This document shows, one piece after another, positions 1-10,677 of a stretch of DNA of 64,000 bases. Position 1 is the stretch's first letter. Every line of letters begins with the position of its first letter. The position numbers were made by a program, and so were the translations under genes. Source of the DNA: Areca catechu (Eukaryota > Streptophyta > Magnoliopsida > Arecales > Arecaceae); contig CM038038.1 in assembly GCA_021397845.1 (NCBI GenBank), positions 59,514,748-59,578,747 on the forward strand, written 5' to 3'. The notes beneath the pieces were generated by a model. The model was given only the letters and a program-made list of their open reading frames with translations, was not told the DNA's origin and did no database searches.

Positions 1-339
1 CCCATTTGATTCCTATGATGGGATGGTCTGATGGTCTTTCAACTAAAGTCCATACCTTATTTCTTTCAAACTGATATAGTTCTTCATGCATGGCCATCAT
101 CCAATTAGGATTAGATTTAGCTTCTTCTAAGCTATGAGATTCTATTTAAGATACAAAGGCAAGGTAGTCATGTGCATCTCCATGTGATGACCAAGTCCTA
201 ATACCTTGTGAATGATCACCAATAATTAAATCTTTTAGATGAGAAGTTACATACTTCCATTCCCTTAGTAGATCAGCATTATCCTTACAATGTCTTCTCC
301 TTTTTGAGTTGGTCTTTCTTGTATGCTCATGTCGTTCAT
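1..339 (-). pseudogene. pol: Sire-A pol: start of reverse transcriptase domain
   Basis: Minus-strand translation shows the linker after integrase (IIGDHSQGIRT) and then the conserved entry of the Copia reverse transcriptase (NPNWMMAMHEEL, NKVWTLVERP, HPIIGIKW). The catalytic motifs would lie left of position 1. In-frame stops are present, so it is not functional. The same segment exists in Sire-B (37827-38100) and Sire-D (51400-51540). Confidence 0.8.
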
Positions 340-710
340 TTATTTTTGAATTGTACTTGCATCATTGTCTATGCACTCTTCTTTCTTAGAAGGTGAGGGA
401 TTAGTTTCATCAAAAATAACATGCATAGATTCTTCTACAGTAAGAGTTCTTTTGTTAAATACTCTATATGATTTGCTATGTAATGAATAACCAAGAAAAA
501 TTGCTTCATTAGATTTAGCATCAAATTTTTCTAGATTATCTTTACCATTGTTAAGCACAAACCATTTATAACCAAATAAATCAAAGTAATTAATATTGGG
601 TTTCTTTTCATTCCAAAGCTCATAGGAGGTTTTCTTCAAAATAGGACTAATCAAAATACGGTTCAAGATATAACTAGTGTTCACCGCTTCTATCCAAAAG
701 TACCTTAGAA
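340..710 (-). pseudogene. pol: Sire-A pol: integrase C-terminal region
   Basis: The frame carries the Copia integrase C-terminal part: YILNRILI, KTSYELWNEKKPN, FDLFGYKWFVLNN, and the GKDNLEKFDAKS / AIFLGYS motif typical of Copia integrases. It is cut at 710-715 by insertion of Trm-1; the upstream part of integrase resumes at 2913 after the second GATTG target copy. The protein ends at a stop at 340 where intact relatives run on into reverse transcriptase. Confidence 0.85.
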
Positions 711-715
711 GATTG

Positions 716-1257
716 TGATGGGGATCCAGGGCAGGTCCAGATTCTTTTTTTTATTTCCTTATTTTCTCGCAATTTTTTTTATTTTGCCTATTCACGCTAT
801 TCCACCTATTCCCACTATCCTAGCTTTATCCCCAACTTACTCCCACTTTATCCAAGTTTTATTCCATCTTCACCATCTTTCTCCCGTGATTTTAAAAAAA
901 TTTCAAAACCCTAGCCCACCATCACGCCGCCCCTAGATCCGGGCTGTCCGACCCCGACCACCCCTGCCGGTGCCCGCCGGCCCCGCCCTCGTCGAAAACC
1001 CGATGTCCACCGCCCCCGCTCGTGGAAGATGAAGGGACGGCCTTGGGAAGTCCAACCACTGCCCCACGGCCGCCGCAACTGCCCGCCGCCGCCCGCCCCC
1101 ACCGGTCGCCCGCCCGCCATCCACCGGCCCACGCCCGGTCGCCAGAGTCCCCGTCGGTGCCCTTGGGCTCCACGCCCATGGGAAGACAAAACGGCATGCA
1201 CAGAGCGAGCCATGACGTCGCTTGCCACCGCCCCACCGTCGAGTCTGTCCCGTATCA
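716..1257 (+). repeat. Trm-1 left LTR, internally deleted
   Basis: Starts TGATGGGGATCC and ends GTCTGTCCCGTATCA. It matches the right LTR over its first ~525 bp and over its last ~20 bp; the ~1.0 kb between is missing. The break falls where both flanks carry a CCGTCG...GTCTGTCCCG-like sequence, so the loss may have been a short-homology deletion. The missing part includes the TATA box. The right 350 bp are very GC-rich. Confidence 0.82.
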
Positions 1258-1341
1258 ATGTGGTATCAGAGCGAGTTGGGGATTAGGGTGTACTCCATTT
1301 TTCGAACTCGACGGAGTCAAGTTCTTCATGGTTGAGGAGAA
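1258..1341 (+). other. Trm-1 internal domain: primer-binding site and polypurine tract
   Basis: TGGTATCAGAGC at 1261-1272, three bases after the left LTR, is the plant initiator tRNA-Met primer site used by many LTR retrotransposons. A purine run GTTGAGGAGAA (1331-1341) abuts the right LTR and would prime plus-strand synthesis. Only about 58 bp separate them and no ORF is present, so all proteins must come from another element. Confidence 0.85.
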
Positions 1342-2907
1342 TGATGGGGATCCAGGGTAGGTCCGGATTCTTTTTTTTTATTTTCTTATTTTCTCGCAAT
1401 TTTTTTTATTTTGCCTATTCCCTCTATTCCACCTATCCCACTATCCCAGCTTTATCCCCAACCTACTCCCACTTTATCCCAGTTTTATTCCATATTCACC
1501 ATCTTTCTCTCGTGATTTTAAAAAAATTTCAAAACCCTAGCCCACCGTCCTGCCACCCCTAGATCCGGGCTGCCCGACCCCTAGCCGCCCTCGTCGGCCC
1601 GCTCGTCGGTGCTCGCCGGCCCTGCCCTCGCTGGAAACCTGACGTCCGCCACCCCCGCTCATGGAAGATGAAGGGACGGCCTTGGGATGTCAAAGCCAAA
1701 CCACGGCCGCCGCTACTGCCCACCGCCGCCCGCCCCCATCGACCGCCGGCCCATGCCCGGTCGCCGAAGTCCCCGCCGGCGCCCTTAGGCCCCACGCCTG
1801 TGGGAAGATGAAATGGCATGCACAGGGCGTGCCATGCCACCGCTTGCCGCCGCCCCATCGTCGGGCTGTCCCGTCGTCCGTCACCTACTGCCACCCCGCT
1901 ATCCCGCCGTCCAACCATCCACCATTTTGCCGGAGGTCCTCGTCGGCGCTCGGGACCCCACGACCATGGATGGTGAAATGGCATGCCCTGGGCGTGCCGT
2001 GCCCACCCTGTTCCACCACCCAGCCTGTAGCCCACCACTCACCGTCTGTCGCTCGCCGTCCACCGCCCCATCCGCCGCCCGCTTCCTGGTCGCCAGCCAT
2101 CCACCATTGCTTGGTGGAGATCGTCCCTTCCCTTGTGCATGACCATGAGAAGAGTTTGCTTGCTTTCTGGAGCAGTCCAAGCAGCACATTTTCCAGAGCA
2201 CTCCATCAAGCTAACATGCATCTCAGAGTAGATCAGCACCAATATTGATGTAGCATGGGTTTTAACGTAGTTTATTTTTTTTTTGGGTTGCTTGTAAGCT
2301 AAGTGAGGGGTTTGGTTTTCTATATAAAGGCCCCCTCCCCTCCTGTATTACATGGTTGATATGAAATTTTTGGTTTAGCCACTAGTTCTGGTTCTGGTTC
2401 TAGACTGAGGTCCGTTTGCCTTCTTTCCCTGTTATGTGCATTATAGGTTCGATGAGGGGTGTGATGCCCTACTTATCCCCTTCCCATCTTCTAATTCCCT
2501 CATGTCCTCTGAGAGTCACCCAAGCAGGGTGCCTTTGCTTTGGGAGCCCTGCTATGTGCATTATGGGTTCGTTGAGTGAGGCATCTATGAGAGCCCTGCT
2601 GTGTGCATTATGGGTTCGATGAGAGCTCAGGGTAGCTATGTGCGATGATCCCTAACTTTCTGTGTGCATCCCCCCATTAGAGTAAGTCCCAGGGCCATGA
2701 GTTCCAGTTCCCAATCCCCCATCTCCATCCTTCCTTCGCCACCTCCACCAAGAAAATTGAAAACAAAACATGTCAGCTATTTTAGGGTTTTAGTTTTAGT
2801 GTCACCCTAGTCCCGGGAGGCTTCTTAGCCCTCCCACGGTTCTAGTTTGTTAGGTGTTTTCCCCTTTTCCAAATAATCCTAGGTACCGTCGAGTCTGTCC
2901 CGCATCA
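1342..2907 (+). repeat. Trm-1 right LTR with GC-rich island and subrepeats
   Basis: Full-length LTR. About 1540-2140 is strongly GC-rich in an AT-rich window and carries divergent subrepeats around GAAATGGCATGC...GGGCGTGCC (near 1810 and 1975; a related GAAGATGAAGGGACGG copy near 1664). A TATA box lies near 2320. Three copies of a 30-bp unit (CCCTGYTATGTGCATTAT...GAG) occur at 2427-2456, 2547-2576 and 2593-2622. Open frames in the GC-rich part overlap on both strands and show no domain; I treat them as chance. Confidence 0.82.
2319..2331 (+). promoter_or_regulatory. TATA box of the Trm-1 LTR
   Basis: CTATATAAAGGCCCCC followed by a C-rich stretch. The same arrangement (TATA variant, AAAGG, then C-rich) appears in Chr-C LTRs (19714-19730) and in insertion G (33670-33690), which links these LTRs into one promoter family. 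Transcription would start about 30 bp downstream. Confidence 0.6.
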
Positions 2908-2912
2908 GATTG

Positions 2913-3448
2913 CCTTCACACAACATTGTTTAGGCCATTTTTTCTGAAGTCCTATTTTTGATACCATTTTGTTGTGGTGTCTTACGATCGGAGAAGTTGT
3001 GATCAATGCCATTTTTTGTGCAAAAATCATCAAAAAATTGATTTTCAAATTTCGTGTCATGATGACTCCTAATTGAAACTATTGAAAGATTTTTCTGATT
3101 AGAAATTTTTTTGTTAAATTTTTGAAAGACTCTAAAAGTTTCATCTTTATGAGCGATAAACAAAATCCAAGTAAATCTAGAGAAATCATCTACTATCACA
3201 AGTACATATTTCATACCACCTAGGCTTGTGGTCCTAGTTGGTCCAAATAAGTCGATGTGAAGTAGCTTAAGGGGTATAGTAGTTGAAATCATATTTTTAA
3301 ATTTAAAACTCTTCCTAGTTTGTTTACCCATTTGGCATGCATCACAAACATAATTAAGATCTACTTTAAATTTAGGCATGCCTCTAACAAGATTCTTGAA
3401 AATTAGCTTGGCAATAATATGCATGCTAGCATGACCTAATCGTTTATG
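2913..3448 (-). pseudogene. pol: Sire-A pol: integrase core and zinc-binding N-terminus
   Basis: Copia integrase, which inserts the cDNA into the host chromosome. Seen in order on the minus strand: the CDACQMGKQTR end of the HHCC region, LLHIDLFGPTRT with the first catalytic Asp, VIVDDFSRFTW, then SHHDTKFENQF where relatives have RSDHGTEFEN (the second catalytic Asp is kept in a changed context), and NGIKNRTSEKMA where relatives have NGIVERNNRTLEEMA, so the catalytic Glu is lost. A stop near 3449 splits off the HHCC histidines. Trm-1 separates this piece from the C-terminus at 340-710. Confidence 0.85.
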
Positions 3449-3904
3449 TCAGAGTAAGCAAGACTCCTTGGTCTTAGCATTCATTGAAACTATACTGGAA
3501 CTACTAGACATGGCAAGATCATTAAGGTCAACCACATAAATATTTCCAAGTCTATGTCCAATGAACTTGCTGCTAGAATCAAGAGAGTTTGTTGCAATAT
3601 ACTTAGATGATTCAAAGACAACCTTGAAACCTTTATCACATAATTGACTAATGCTTAACAAATTATGCTTCAACTTGTCTACTAGCAATACATTTTCAAT
3701 GAAAGTATAGGAGGTTATTTTGATCTTATCGATTCTGATTATTTTCTCCTTGCCATTATCTCCAAATGTAACCATACCTCCTTCTTTCATCTCCATGATG
3801 AAAAATTGATCCTTGTCACCCGTCATATGCCTTGAATAACCACTATCAAGATACCATCTTTTTTTTAATTTTTGGGCTGCAAGACATTCCTGCAAGATAA
3901 TCAA
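3449..3904 (-). pseudogene. pol: Sire-A pol: aspartic protease and pre-integrase region
   Basis: The protease active site is WYLDSGYSRHMTG; the family consensus in this window is LDSGCSRHM, so the Asp-Ser-Gly triad is kept. It is followed by VTFGDNGKEKI, NVLLVDKLKHNLLSISQLCDKGF and the pre-integrase segment. The frame is open for 151 codons but joined to neighbours only through stops. Confidence 0.85.
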
Positions 3905-5233
3905 GAAGTTCTTTTAGGTACCTAAGCTAACTTGGGTCCTTGCAGGTTAGCGGAGGTAATTCCTTTAGAAACCCAAACTCTTTTAATTCTATTCTTATAA
4001 TATGCATTTTTTTTAATGAATTACATTGAAAGAATTTATGTCCAACTCCATGACATGCATAACATATAATTCTAGATGTATGAATTGAAGTTGTAGATGT
4101 TGATGCAGATGTAAAACTTTTTATTATAAAAGATTTTTTATTTAAATTCTTAGGTACATACATTATAGCTTTAGAAATGGATGCAGAAGAATTGGATACA
4201 AAAGCTTCTTAAGATATTGATTTTGGAATATAAGCTTTTGGTATCACAAAAGTAGTAGCTGAAATTCTATTTGAAATTGAAGAATTGAAACCAATTCCAG
4301 CTTTGTTTCCATAAATTCTTTGGTCTTCTAAAATTAACTCAAGCTTATTTGAAGATAAAGTTAGTTTTTCAACCTCCTTTTTCAAGTCATTATTTTCAAC
4401 AGTTAAAGCTTTGTTCTTGTCAAAACATGCATTGTTTTCAGTTTTCAAAGCTTTGTATTTTTCAAAAAAGATATATAATTTTTTTTATAATAAATTATTC
4501 TTTTCTGAAATCTGTTCTTTCTCCTTCTATAAAGAATCATTGATATTCTTTAAAGTTCTTATCTTTACTCTAGCCTTTTTGAATTCAGATAGTAGATCAT
4601 GAAAAGTAGAATTCAATTCATCAAAAGTAAATTCTAATTGAGGTTCGGAGGATGTTACCTCGTCTTCGAGACCCATTAGACATAAGTTATCAGTTTTCAT
4701 GGTCTCTTCTTCTTCAAATGAAGTCGACTCCTCGCTATCGCTCCATGTAGCAACCATAGCTTTCTTTTTCTTCTTCTTGAAATTTTTCTTTAACAAAGGA
4801 CAGGCAGGACCAATATGCCCTAGTTTCTTATATTCATAGCACGTAGGCATCTGCTCTTTATCTTTTTCTCTATCCTTGTCCTTGTCCTTGGAGTGCTCAC
4901 CTTGTTTATGGAGTTTTTTATAGTATTTTTTTTCTTCTTTCCCATAAACCTTCTAAATCTTCTCACGACCATAGCAATATCTTCATCTTCTAGATCATCT
5001 TCAGAGGAGATGCAGTCATCTTTCAATTTCTCATCTTTCTTTCAATCCAATATAGCTTTGAAGGCTATTGTTTTCTTCTTCTTCTGATCATCATCAGTCC
5101 TATGCTGTATGGCTAGTTCATGTGTGATGAGTGAACTTATTAATTCTTCTAAAGGTAAGGTGTTTAGATCTTTTGCTTTCTAGATGACAGTCACTTTGGG
5201 GTCCCACTTGTCCGGAAGTGATCTGAGAATCTT
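3905..5233 (-). pseudogene. gag: Sire-A gag: coiled-coil and two zinc-knuckle regions
   Basis: The C-terminal half of Gag is broken into several frames. From the element's 5' side: an acidic/basic stretch (SEDDLEDEDIAMVVRRFRRF), a first zinc knuckle CYEYKKLGHIGPAC whose second Cys is Tyr, a Lys-rich run, SDSEESTSFEEEE, a coiled-coil-like segment (4209-4448), and a second intact knuckle CYACHGVGHKFFQC (CX2CX4HX4C) near 4060. Two spaced knuckles are also present, in degraded form, in Sire-D. Confidence 0.8.
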
Positions 5234-5761
5234 CTATACTAGATCAGCATTTGAATAAATCCTGCCAAGACTTTTCAAACCATTAATAATATATGTAAAA
5301 CAAGTAAACATGGCAGAGATGGTTTCAGTTGGTTTCATTTTGAAAAGTTCATAACAATGTACAAGAAGATTGATTTTCGAAGTCTTCACTTGAAAAGTTC
5401 TTTCGTGGGTTACTTCGAGTTTGTCCCAAATTTTCTTTGTGGAAGAGCAAGTGAAAATTCGATTGAACTCATTAGCATCCGAAGCATAATATAATATATT
5501 AATGGCTTTGGCATTTAATTCCTCCATCATCATGTCATGTTCATCACAGTCCTCTTCAGGCTTTGGGACATCCATGCCATTGATTTTGATCATGGGAATA
5601 TGTGGCCCTTTTAGAATGACCTTCCATAATAGAAAATCGATAGCTTGAATATAAATTTTCATTCTAGCTTTCCAATAGGAATAATTTATGCCCATGAAGA
5701 GTGGAGGTCTATTGATAGATTGGCCTTCGGCCAAAGATGTACTCATGGGATGAGCCATCAA
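5234..5761 (-). pseudogene. gag: Sire-A gag: UBN2-type capsid domain
   Basis: The 175-codon frame starts MMAHPMSTSL, 30 bp from the primer site, and contains the UBN2 gag hallmarks NYSYWKARMKIYI, IWDKLEVTHE, TSKINLLVHCYELFKM and ETISAMF..F. The start is set by homology with Sire-D (47947) and Sire-B (near 40700). It forms the particle shell in functional relatives. The frame breaks before LRSLP..W at the C-terminal side. Confidence 0.85.
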
Positions 5762-5790
5762 TCTTTACTTTAAATATATTCAGAGACACA

Positions 5791-5804
5791 GCTTTGATAC
5801 CAAT
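5791..5804 (-). other. Sire-A primer-binding site
   Basis: On the minus strand ATTGGTATCAAAGC follows the LTR end GGGCAACA directly. It matches initiator tRNA-Met with one change from TGGTATCAGAGC. Confidence 0.8.
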
Positions 5805-6892
5805 TGTTGCCCAGGTGGCTTTCCCAAAATGGGGGTGATTGGGAATTTAAAAAGTTTAAGCAATTATGTACTCTTTGAAAATTTCTTGAAGTGTTAAGTG
5901 ATATGATTGAGATAATTAAAAGCAGAAGTAGGATATAAAAAGAGTGCACAATACAAACACAGAAAATTTTATAGTGGTTCAGAGCAATCCAGCTCCTACA
6001 TTCACTATCCAAGATTACCACTTGGGATTTCTACTATATCCCCCACTGGAATACAGTTGGATTGTTTTAATAGGCTCACAATCCAAATCTCTACACTTTG
6101 ATTTTTAAACTGGGCTCACCAAAGAAACCCAACACTTGGATTTAACAGGATCACCAAGAACCCAATACTTGGTTTTAACAGGATCACCAAGAACCTAACA
6201 CTTGGTTTTAACTGGATCACCAAGAACCTAATTAGTTTTTAAATCGGGCTCACCAATAACCCAACAATTCAAAAAGAATTGCAAAGAGAAAGTAACAGAA
6301 TGACAAATAAATATTGTCGAATGGTTGCCGATGCAGCTCAAGAGAAGCCCAAATGATTTCACTTCAATGCATTTGATAGGCTTCTTCAACTTCTTCAACA
6401 AATGCTTCAAGCTTCTGTTGGGAGTTGGTGAAGGCTTGAAGACTATCTTGAATGCTCTTGCAGTACTCTCTAGCTCACAAGCTCAAGTTAGCATTAAAAA
6501 TTCATTCCTATTTTTTAAAGTAGTTCAAATCCCTGAAATATATAGTCTTATACTCTTCTTAGATGATTTTAGTAATTGTAGATCATTGGGATGTAACATT
6601 TGACCGTTTGAGCACTTTTTGGATTAAAATTTCAAGTTTTGGAGCTAGCCGTTATAGACCTGAAATCGACCTTCGAGTTGGCTCGGATCTACTCGAGTTG
6701 GCTCGGATCCACAGAGTAGTTCTGGTCCAGTCGGCTCTCTTCAATTGAGTTGGCTAGGTTCTTTAGTAGCTTATTTTTTTTACTCTGGAAGAGTCGGCTC
6801 ACCTTACTTCGAGTCGGCTCATATTCACATGCATTCAGAAATCTAGTATGGAAAAGTCGGCTCTTTCTCATTAGAGTCGACTCAGTTGGTTA
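5805..6892 (-). repeat. Sire-A 5' LTR, inner segment
   Basis: Plus-strand start TGTTGCCCAGG is the LTR 3' end in element sense (CCTGGGCAACA). The segment runs to the Cop-1 insertion and continues at 16485. It holds the hairpin array (about 6040-6260) and the first part of the GAGTCGGCTC motif array (6665-6890). A TATA-like TATATATTTC (minus) lies near 6540. The last five bases (6888-6892, GGTTA) are the left target-site copy of Cop-1. Confidence 0.85.
6040..6260 (-). repeat. Stem-loop array in the Sire-A LTR
   Basis: About six units of 30-36 bases. Element-sense consensus is a 5-7 bp stem around a GTGAKCCYGTTAAA-like loop, e.g. GGATTGT...ACAATCC and CTTGG...CCAAG. The units match those of Sire-B, Sire-D and Sire-X in position. 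See the finding on compensating stems. Confidence 0.7.
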
Positions 6893-8731
6893 TATTGGAA
6901 ATTGTGTTCCAAAGTCAATCGTATAGACTGTAGATGGTTGTGCTATCTTGTATTTGTATATGAATTCTTTTAATAAATAAAAGTTATTTATTTTGGCTGT
7001 TCATCATATTTACCTTTTTTTGAGATGAACTCTTGTATGATAGAGTCCTTAGAACTACATTATTTTGATATAGAGAGGATATATCATGTAGTTCTTAAAG
7101 TGGTTCACAACCAAAGGATACATTATTATAGGACGACAATGTATCAAGTGTAGGTTGTTGTATATCGTATTTATTGGTTGTCTTCTTAACCAAGGAGTGT
7201 GGAGATACTGGTGTGACATGCAAGTGAAATGTATGACATTTCACTGAACGTGACTATCTGCGGAACTCTCTTCTACCAAAGGGTTGCTCATGAAGGGATA
7301 TGGATATATGTGTCCCTCAGACCTGAGGTCACCATGGCAGCTTGCAAGCAACTCACTATGCTTTGCTACCAAACTACCTGGATTTCTAATCTAGTGATGA
7401 AAGATTTCTGGGTACAGTCAAGTACTTGTGGAGCGATGGTGGATAAAGATGGAATTGATCCCTCCAAATAGTTTGGAGTGAATGACTTACTATGTCTTAA
7501 TTTAGCAAAATCTTGGCCAGGATAGTTCTTGTGAGGAGTCACAGAACTTGTGAGGTTAAGATATGATCTGGATAAACCAAATTAGGGTTGGTAGTCGAAT
7601 CTTAAGTCATCCTGAGCATTATGAGGTCAAAGGGATGAATTATGCGGCAACCATATGCCAGAGGTTTTTGTGAGGTGCTCTGTATTTTCGACCTATCCGG
7701 ATGTCGGGTATCATTGCTAGATAAAGACTTTGACTAGTACTGGAAATGTTCCAGTGCTACTGGCTTAGTGTTCGAACCTATGGGGTCATACACCATAGAG
7801 GATTTCTATGTAATCTTAAGGCTAATCGATGATTGAGAATCGTTTGCCATCATTGAAAGTCAATATGATTGACTTTGTTCCAAGTGTCGACATAAGAAAT
7901 TTTGCAGGTATCGATACTTGGTGAAGTGTTGACACTTGGCAATTTTCATGAGTCAACACTTCCTGTAATGAGCAAAATTCTGGGAAGGCTTTTTTTGGAA
8001 GGATTTTGGGTATGTTTTGACCTGGTTTGAATTTCGAATTCAAACCAGTTTTGGCTCCATGGTTATTTGGTATGATAGTCATACTTACCTTCATGGATTG
8101 GACCCATTTGGTATGGCCTTGATCCTCTCCCCCATTCTCTCCCCTCGTCTCTCCTCCTTCCACTCTCTCCCTCTCCTTGCTGCCCCTACAAATGAATTCC
8201 ATTTCAGTGGCTGCAACTGATTTTTTGAAAAAAGCTTTAAGAGAGAAAGATAGAGAAGGGTTGTGAGAGGTCTAGGGATTGGGTATATGAGAATCCTAGC
8301 ATTCTAGCTAGGTCTTGGGAAGAGAGTTCTCTTGGGAAGGGGTTCTAGCTCTCCTCCTAGTCTTCCTGGAAGAAGAAGATCAGCCCAAGGATCCCGAAGA
8401 GCTAGCACTCCGAGGGTGTTGATCAGAATCGAGCCCAGGTGTGGATTACCTATAGAGGCCAAACACGTGTGTGGCTCGAGCACCCTTTTCCTTCCACAGC
8501 TTCTCTCAGTATAAAGGTATGGTACTTTTATATTTATGTTCCTCTCTTGCTTTGATGTTATATTGCATGCTAGGTCATTATGCTAGATCCTGTTGCGGGC
8601 AGATCGGTAGATCATTTAGATCTATCTACCGAGCCTTCCGCTGTGCATGCTTTAAAATTATTTTAAAATACATTCCTTCTGCTTGTTTTTCTTGCATATT
8701 GTATGCTTGGTATATGTTCTTTTCACCTTTA
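6893..8731 (+). repeat. Cop-1 5' LTR
   Basis: Begins TATTGGAAATTGTG (3' copy TGTTGGGTATTGTG, so the TG has mutated) and ends CACCTTTA (3' copy CACCTTCA). It carries GTCGACACTT motifs at about 7885-7960 and a perfect 9-bp inverted repeat TCGGTAGAT/ATCTACCGA at 8604-8632. Open frames seen here (for example 8471-8749) do not resemble proteins. Confidence 0.9.
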
Positions 8732-8744
8732 ATGGTATCAGAGC
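8732..8744 (+). other. Cop-1 primer-binding site
   Basis: ATGGTATCAGAGC directly after the LTR; exact plant initiator tRNA-Met primer site. Confidence 0.9.
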
Positions 8745-10677
8745 AATAGGTTTCTTTTTGAAGTATAATGATTCTAGCATGCTAATAACATCACTTCTTA
8801 AGTACTTGGATTGAGTGCTTCACCATGGTCGTCCAGTCATAGGAGAGTAGGGCTGCAAGACCCTCTCTTCCTATTCAATGGGGTCTCCTATAGTGTGTAG
8901 GGGTGCCGATGTGATTGACTCTTGAAAAAGAAAATAAAAATCAAGAAAATGTAGATTAAAAATGTTTTAATCTAATGAAATGATCATGAAATAACTTTAG
9001 ATAAGATATAAGAGTTTTTATTGAACAATTTTGATTGAATGTTTGGAGAAACATTGGATTTGAAGTCATTGTTCATTCACTGTCTCAGGCTGTGAGTCGA
9101 CACTAGGCCTTGTAAGTGTCGACTCATGAGTATTTTTGCCTAAGAACTGGGTTCTGTTCTTTTCTCTATGATAGGTTGAAGTGTTGACACTAGACTAGGA
9201 AGTGTCGACACTTGGGCTCGTGAGTTGATACTTGGGCTTGTGAGTCGACACTTGGCCTTGTAAGTGTCGACTCATGAGCAGGTGCCAGAAAATCTGGAGT
9301 TCTGTTTTCTACCTATCTCAGGCCTTGAGTCGACCCAAGTGTCGACACTAGGTGTCAACACTTGCTCCTGGTGAGTTAACACTTGGGATGAAAATGTAGA
9401 AAAACAGAGAATTCAAATTTTGCATTTTTTGTAAAATTATTTTACATAATAAATTAAAATTATTTTAATTTAATTAAGGCTATTGAACTTAATTGAGAAT
9501 TAAGAATGACTAAGAACTCTAAGAATGTGATTCAAAGATTTTTAAGTCATTTCAATTAGCCTTAAGGGTCATGGGTTAGCTTCTATTCGATCTTTAATTG
9601 GGTTAGACCTAAGTTTAGATGCATTGGATAAATTAGAGAACTAATCTAATCAAATGTTGAGTTAGGATTTCTTCTCTAGATCTATATAATAGTTAGATTG
9701 ATTAGTCCATAATCTAAATGGACCTAATTTGTGGCTCAGTGGAAAGCCCGAGTCTTTAGGCTAGTCTAATCGAGTCTGATGATCCGATTGGTGTCGAGGT
9801 AAGTTTGGCATTATGATCATGGTTCTTTGGGGCTACCTCTTACCTGGCCAACTCTGTTGGTGTCTAAGGCAAGATGGCTAATGGCAGAACCCAATCCATT
9901 ATCCCACTTACCTGGCCAATGTTGTCGATTAGGATTGATTGGATAGCTCATTGACTCGTGTTAACCCTTGTCACCCAAGGTTAATCAATCTTGACTAATT
10001 TTAGGTGCCCATGGATCATTTGTTTTGAGTAACCCTACTAGATTACTGATTTGGTCAGTGAGAGGTTAATCCATGTCTTCTCATCTCTTCAACTATCACA
10101 TTATTTAAAAACCCTCTAAATTATTAGGTCCTTACAAGGACAAAGTTATAAGGATAACCATGTCCTAGCCTCCCATTAAGTGGGATAGTAATGGGTCCAA
10201 TAGTTAGGTGTTCATCGATAGAACCGAAGATTGGATGTTCATCAGGCTATTGGAATTGTTGTTCCTAATATGATGGCTTAGTGCGACTCTCTTAATGGTG
10301 GTCAGGTGGGCTGGCCAAAGTCGGGCTTGACTACTTATTAGTTAGAAGCATTAAATTTTATCATGTTAATGGTTGGACCTAACCAAGACCTTCAATAGGA
10401 GGCCCTAAGGTCGATTAAAGTGCTCCTTCGGGCAAAACCCAAATACTAGAGGTTACTTGGAGAAGTAATCGATTAAAGAACCTACCTTTAGACATGCGTG
10501 GGTGGGCCAGCCAAAGTCGGGCTCATGTGTTGTCTTTTGGACTCTGGTACCCACTAGGAAATTAAAGTAATTCCTTAGATTAATCTAAGCAAAATAGTGG
10601 GAGGGACCTTTATACTAAAGTCCATGTCTGTAGGTTAATAATTCATATACACAAATTAGCTTTGGTTTTCCTTTTAA
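8745..10677 (+). other. Cop-1 untranslated leader with inverted repeats
   Basis: A 1.9-kb noncoding leader before gag. At 9060-9390 it holds several copies of AGTGTCGAC(A/T)C, including two perfect inverted repeats GAGTCGACACT/AGTGTCGACTC (9094-9104 with 9115-9125; 9242-9252 with 9263-9273). At 9841-9868 lies a CCAACTCTGTTGG hairpin followed by TGTCTAAGG, which is shared with other elements. CTTACCTGGCC occurs again near 9910. No gene seen. Confidence 0.75.

Larger units (their letters stand above)
716..2907 (+). mobile_element. Trm-1: non-autonomous LTR element with an 84-bp internal domain
   Basis: Two direct repeats starting TGATGGGGATCCAGGG (716 and 1342) and ending in TCA (1257 and 2907) are flanked by a perfect 5-bp target duplication GATTG (711-715, 2908-2912) inside the Sire-A integrase. 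Between them are only 84 bp, holding a primer site and a purine run. No protein domain is encoded. The left LTR is 542 bp and the right 1566 bp; the left lacks about 1.0 kb of the right. Structure fits the TRIM/SMART idea (LTRs, PBS, PPT only) but with very long LTRs. Strand is set by PBS on the left and PPT on the right. Confidence 0.85.

Noticed and set aside
911..2248. Several overlapping open frames in the GC-rich part of Trm-1
   Set aside because: They lie on both strands, are Pro/Arg/Gly-rich by composition only, and are inside an LTR that has direct-repeat partners.
2427..2622. tRNA-like GGTTCGA boxes
   Set aside because: They belong to a 30-bp repeat in the LTR; no A box, no cloverleaf and no correct B-box end.
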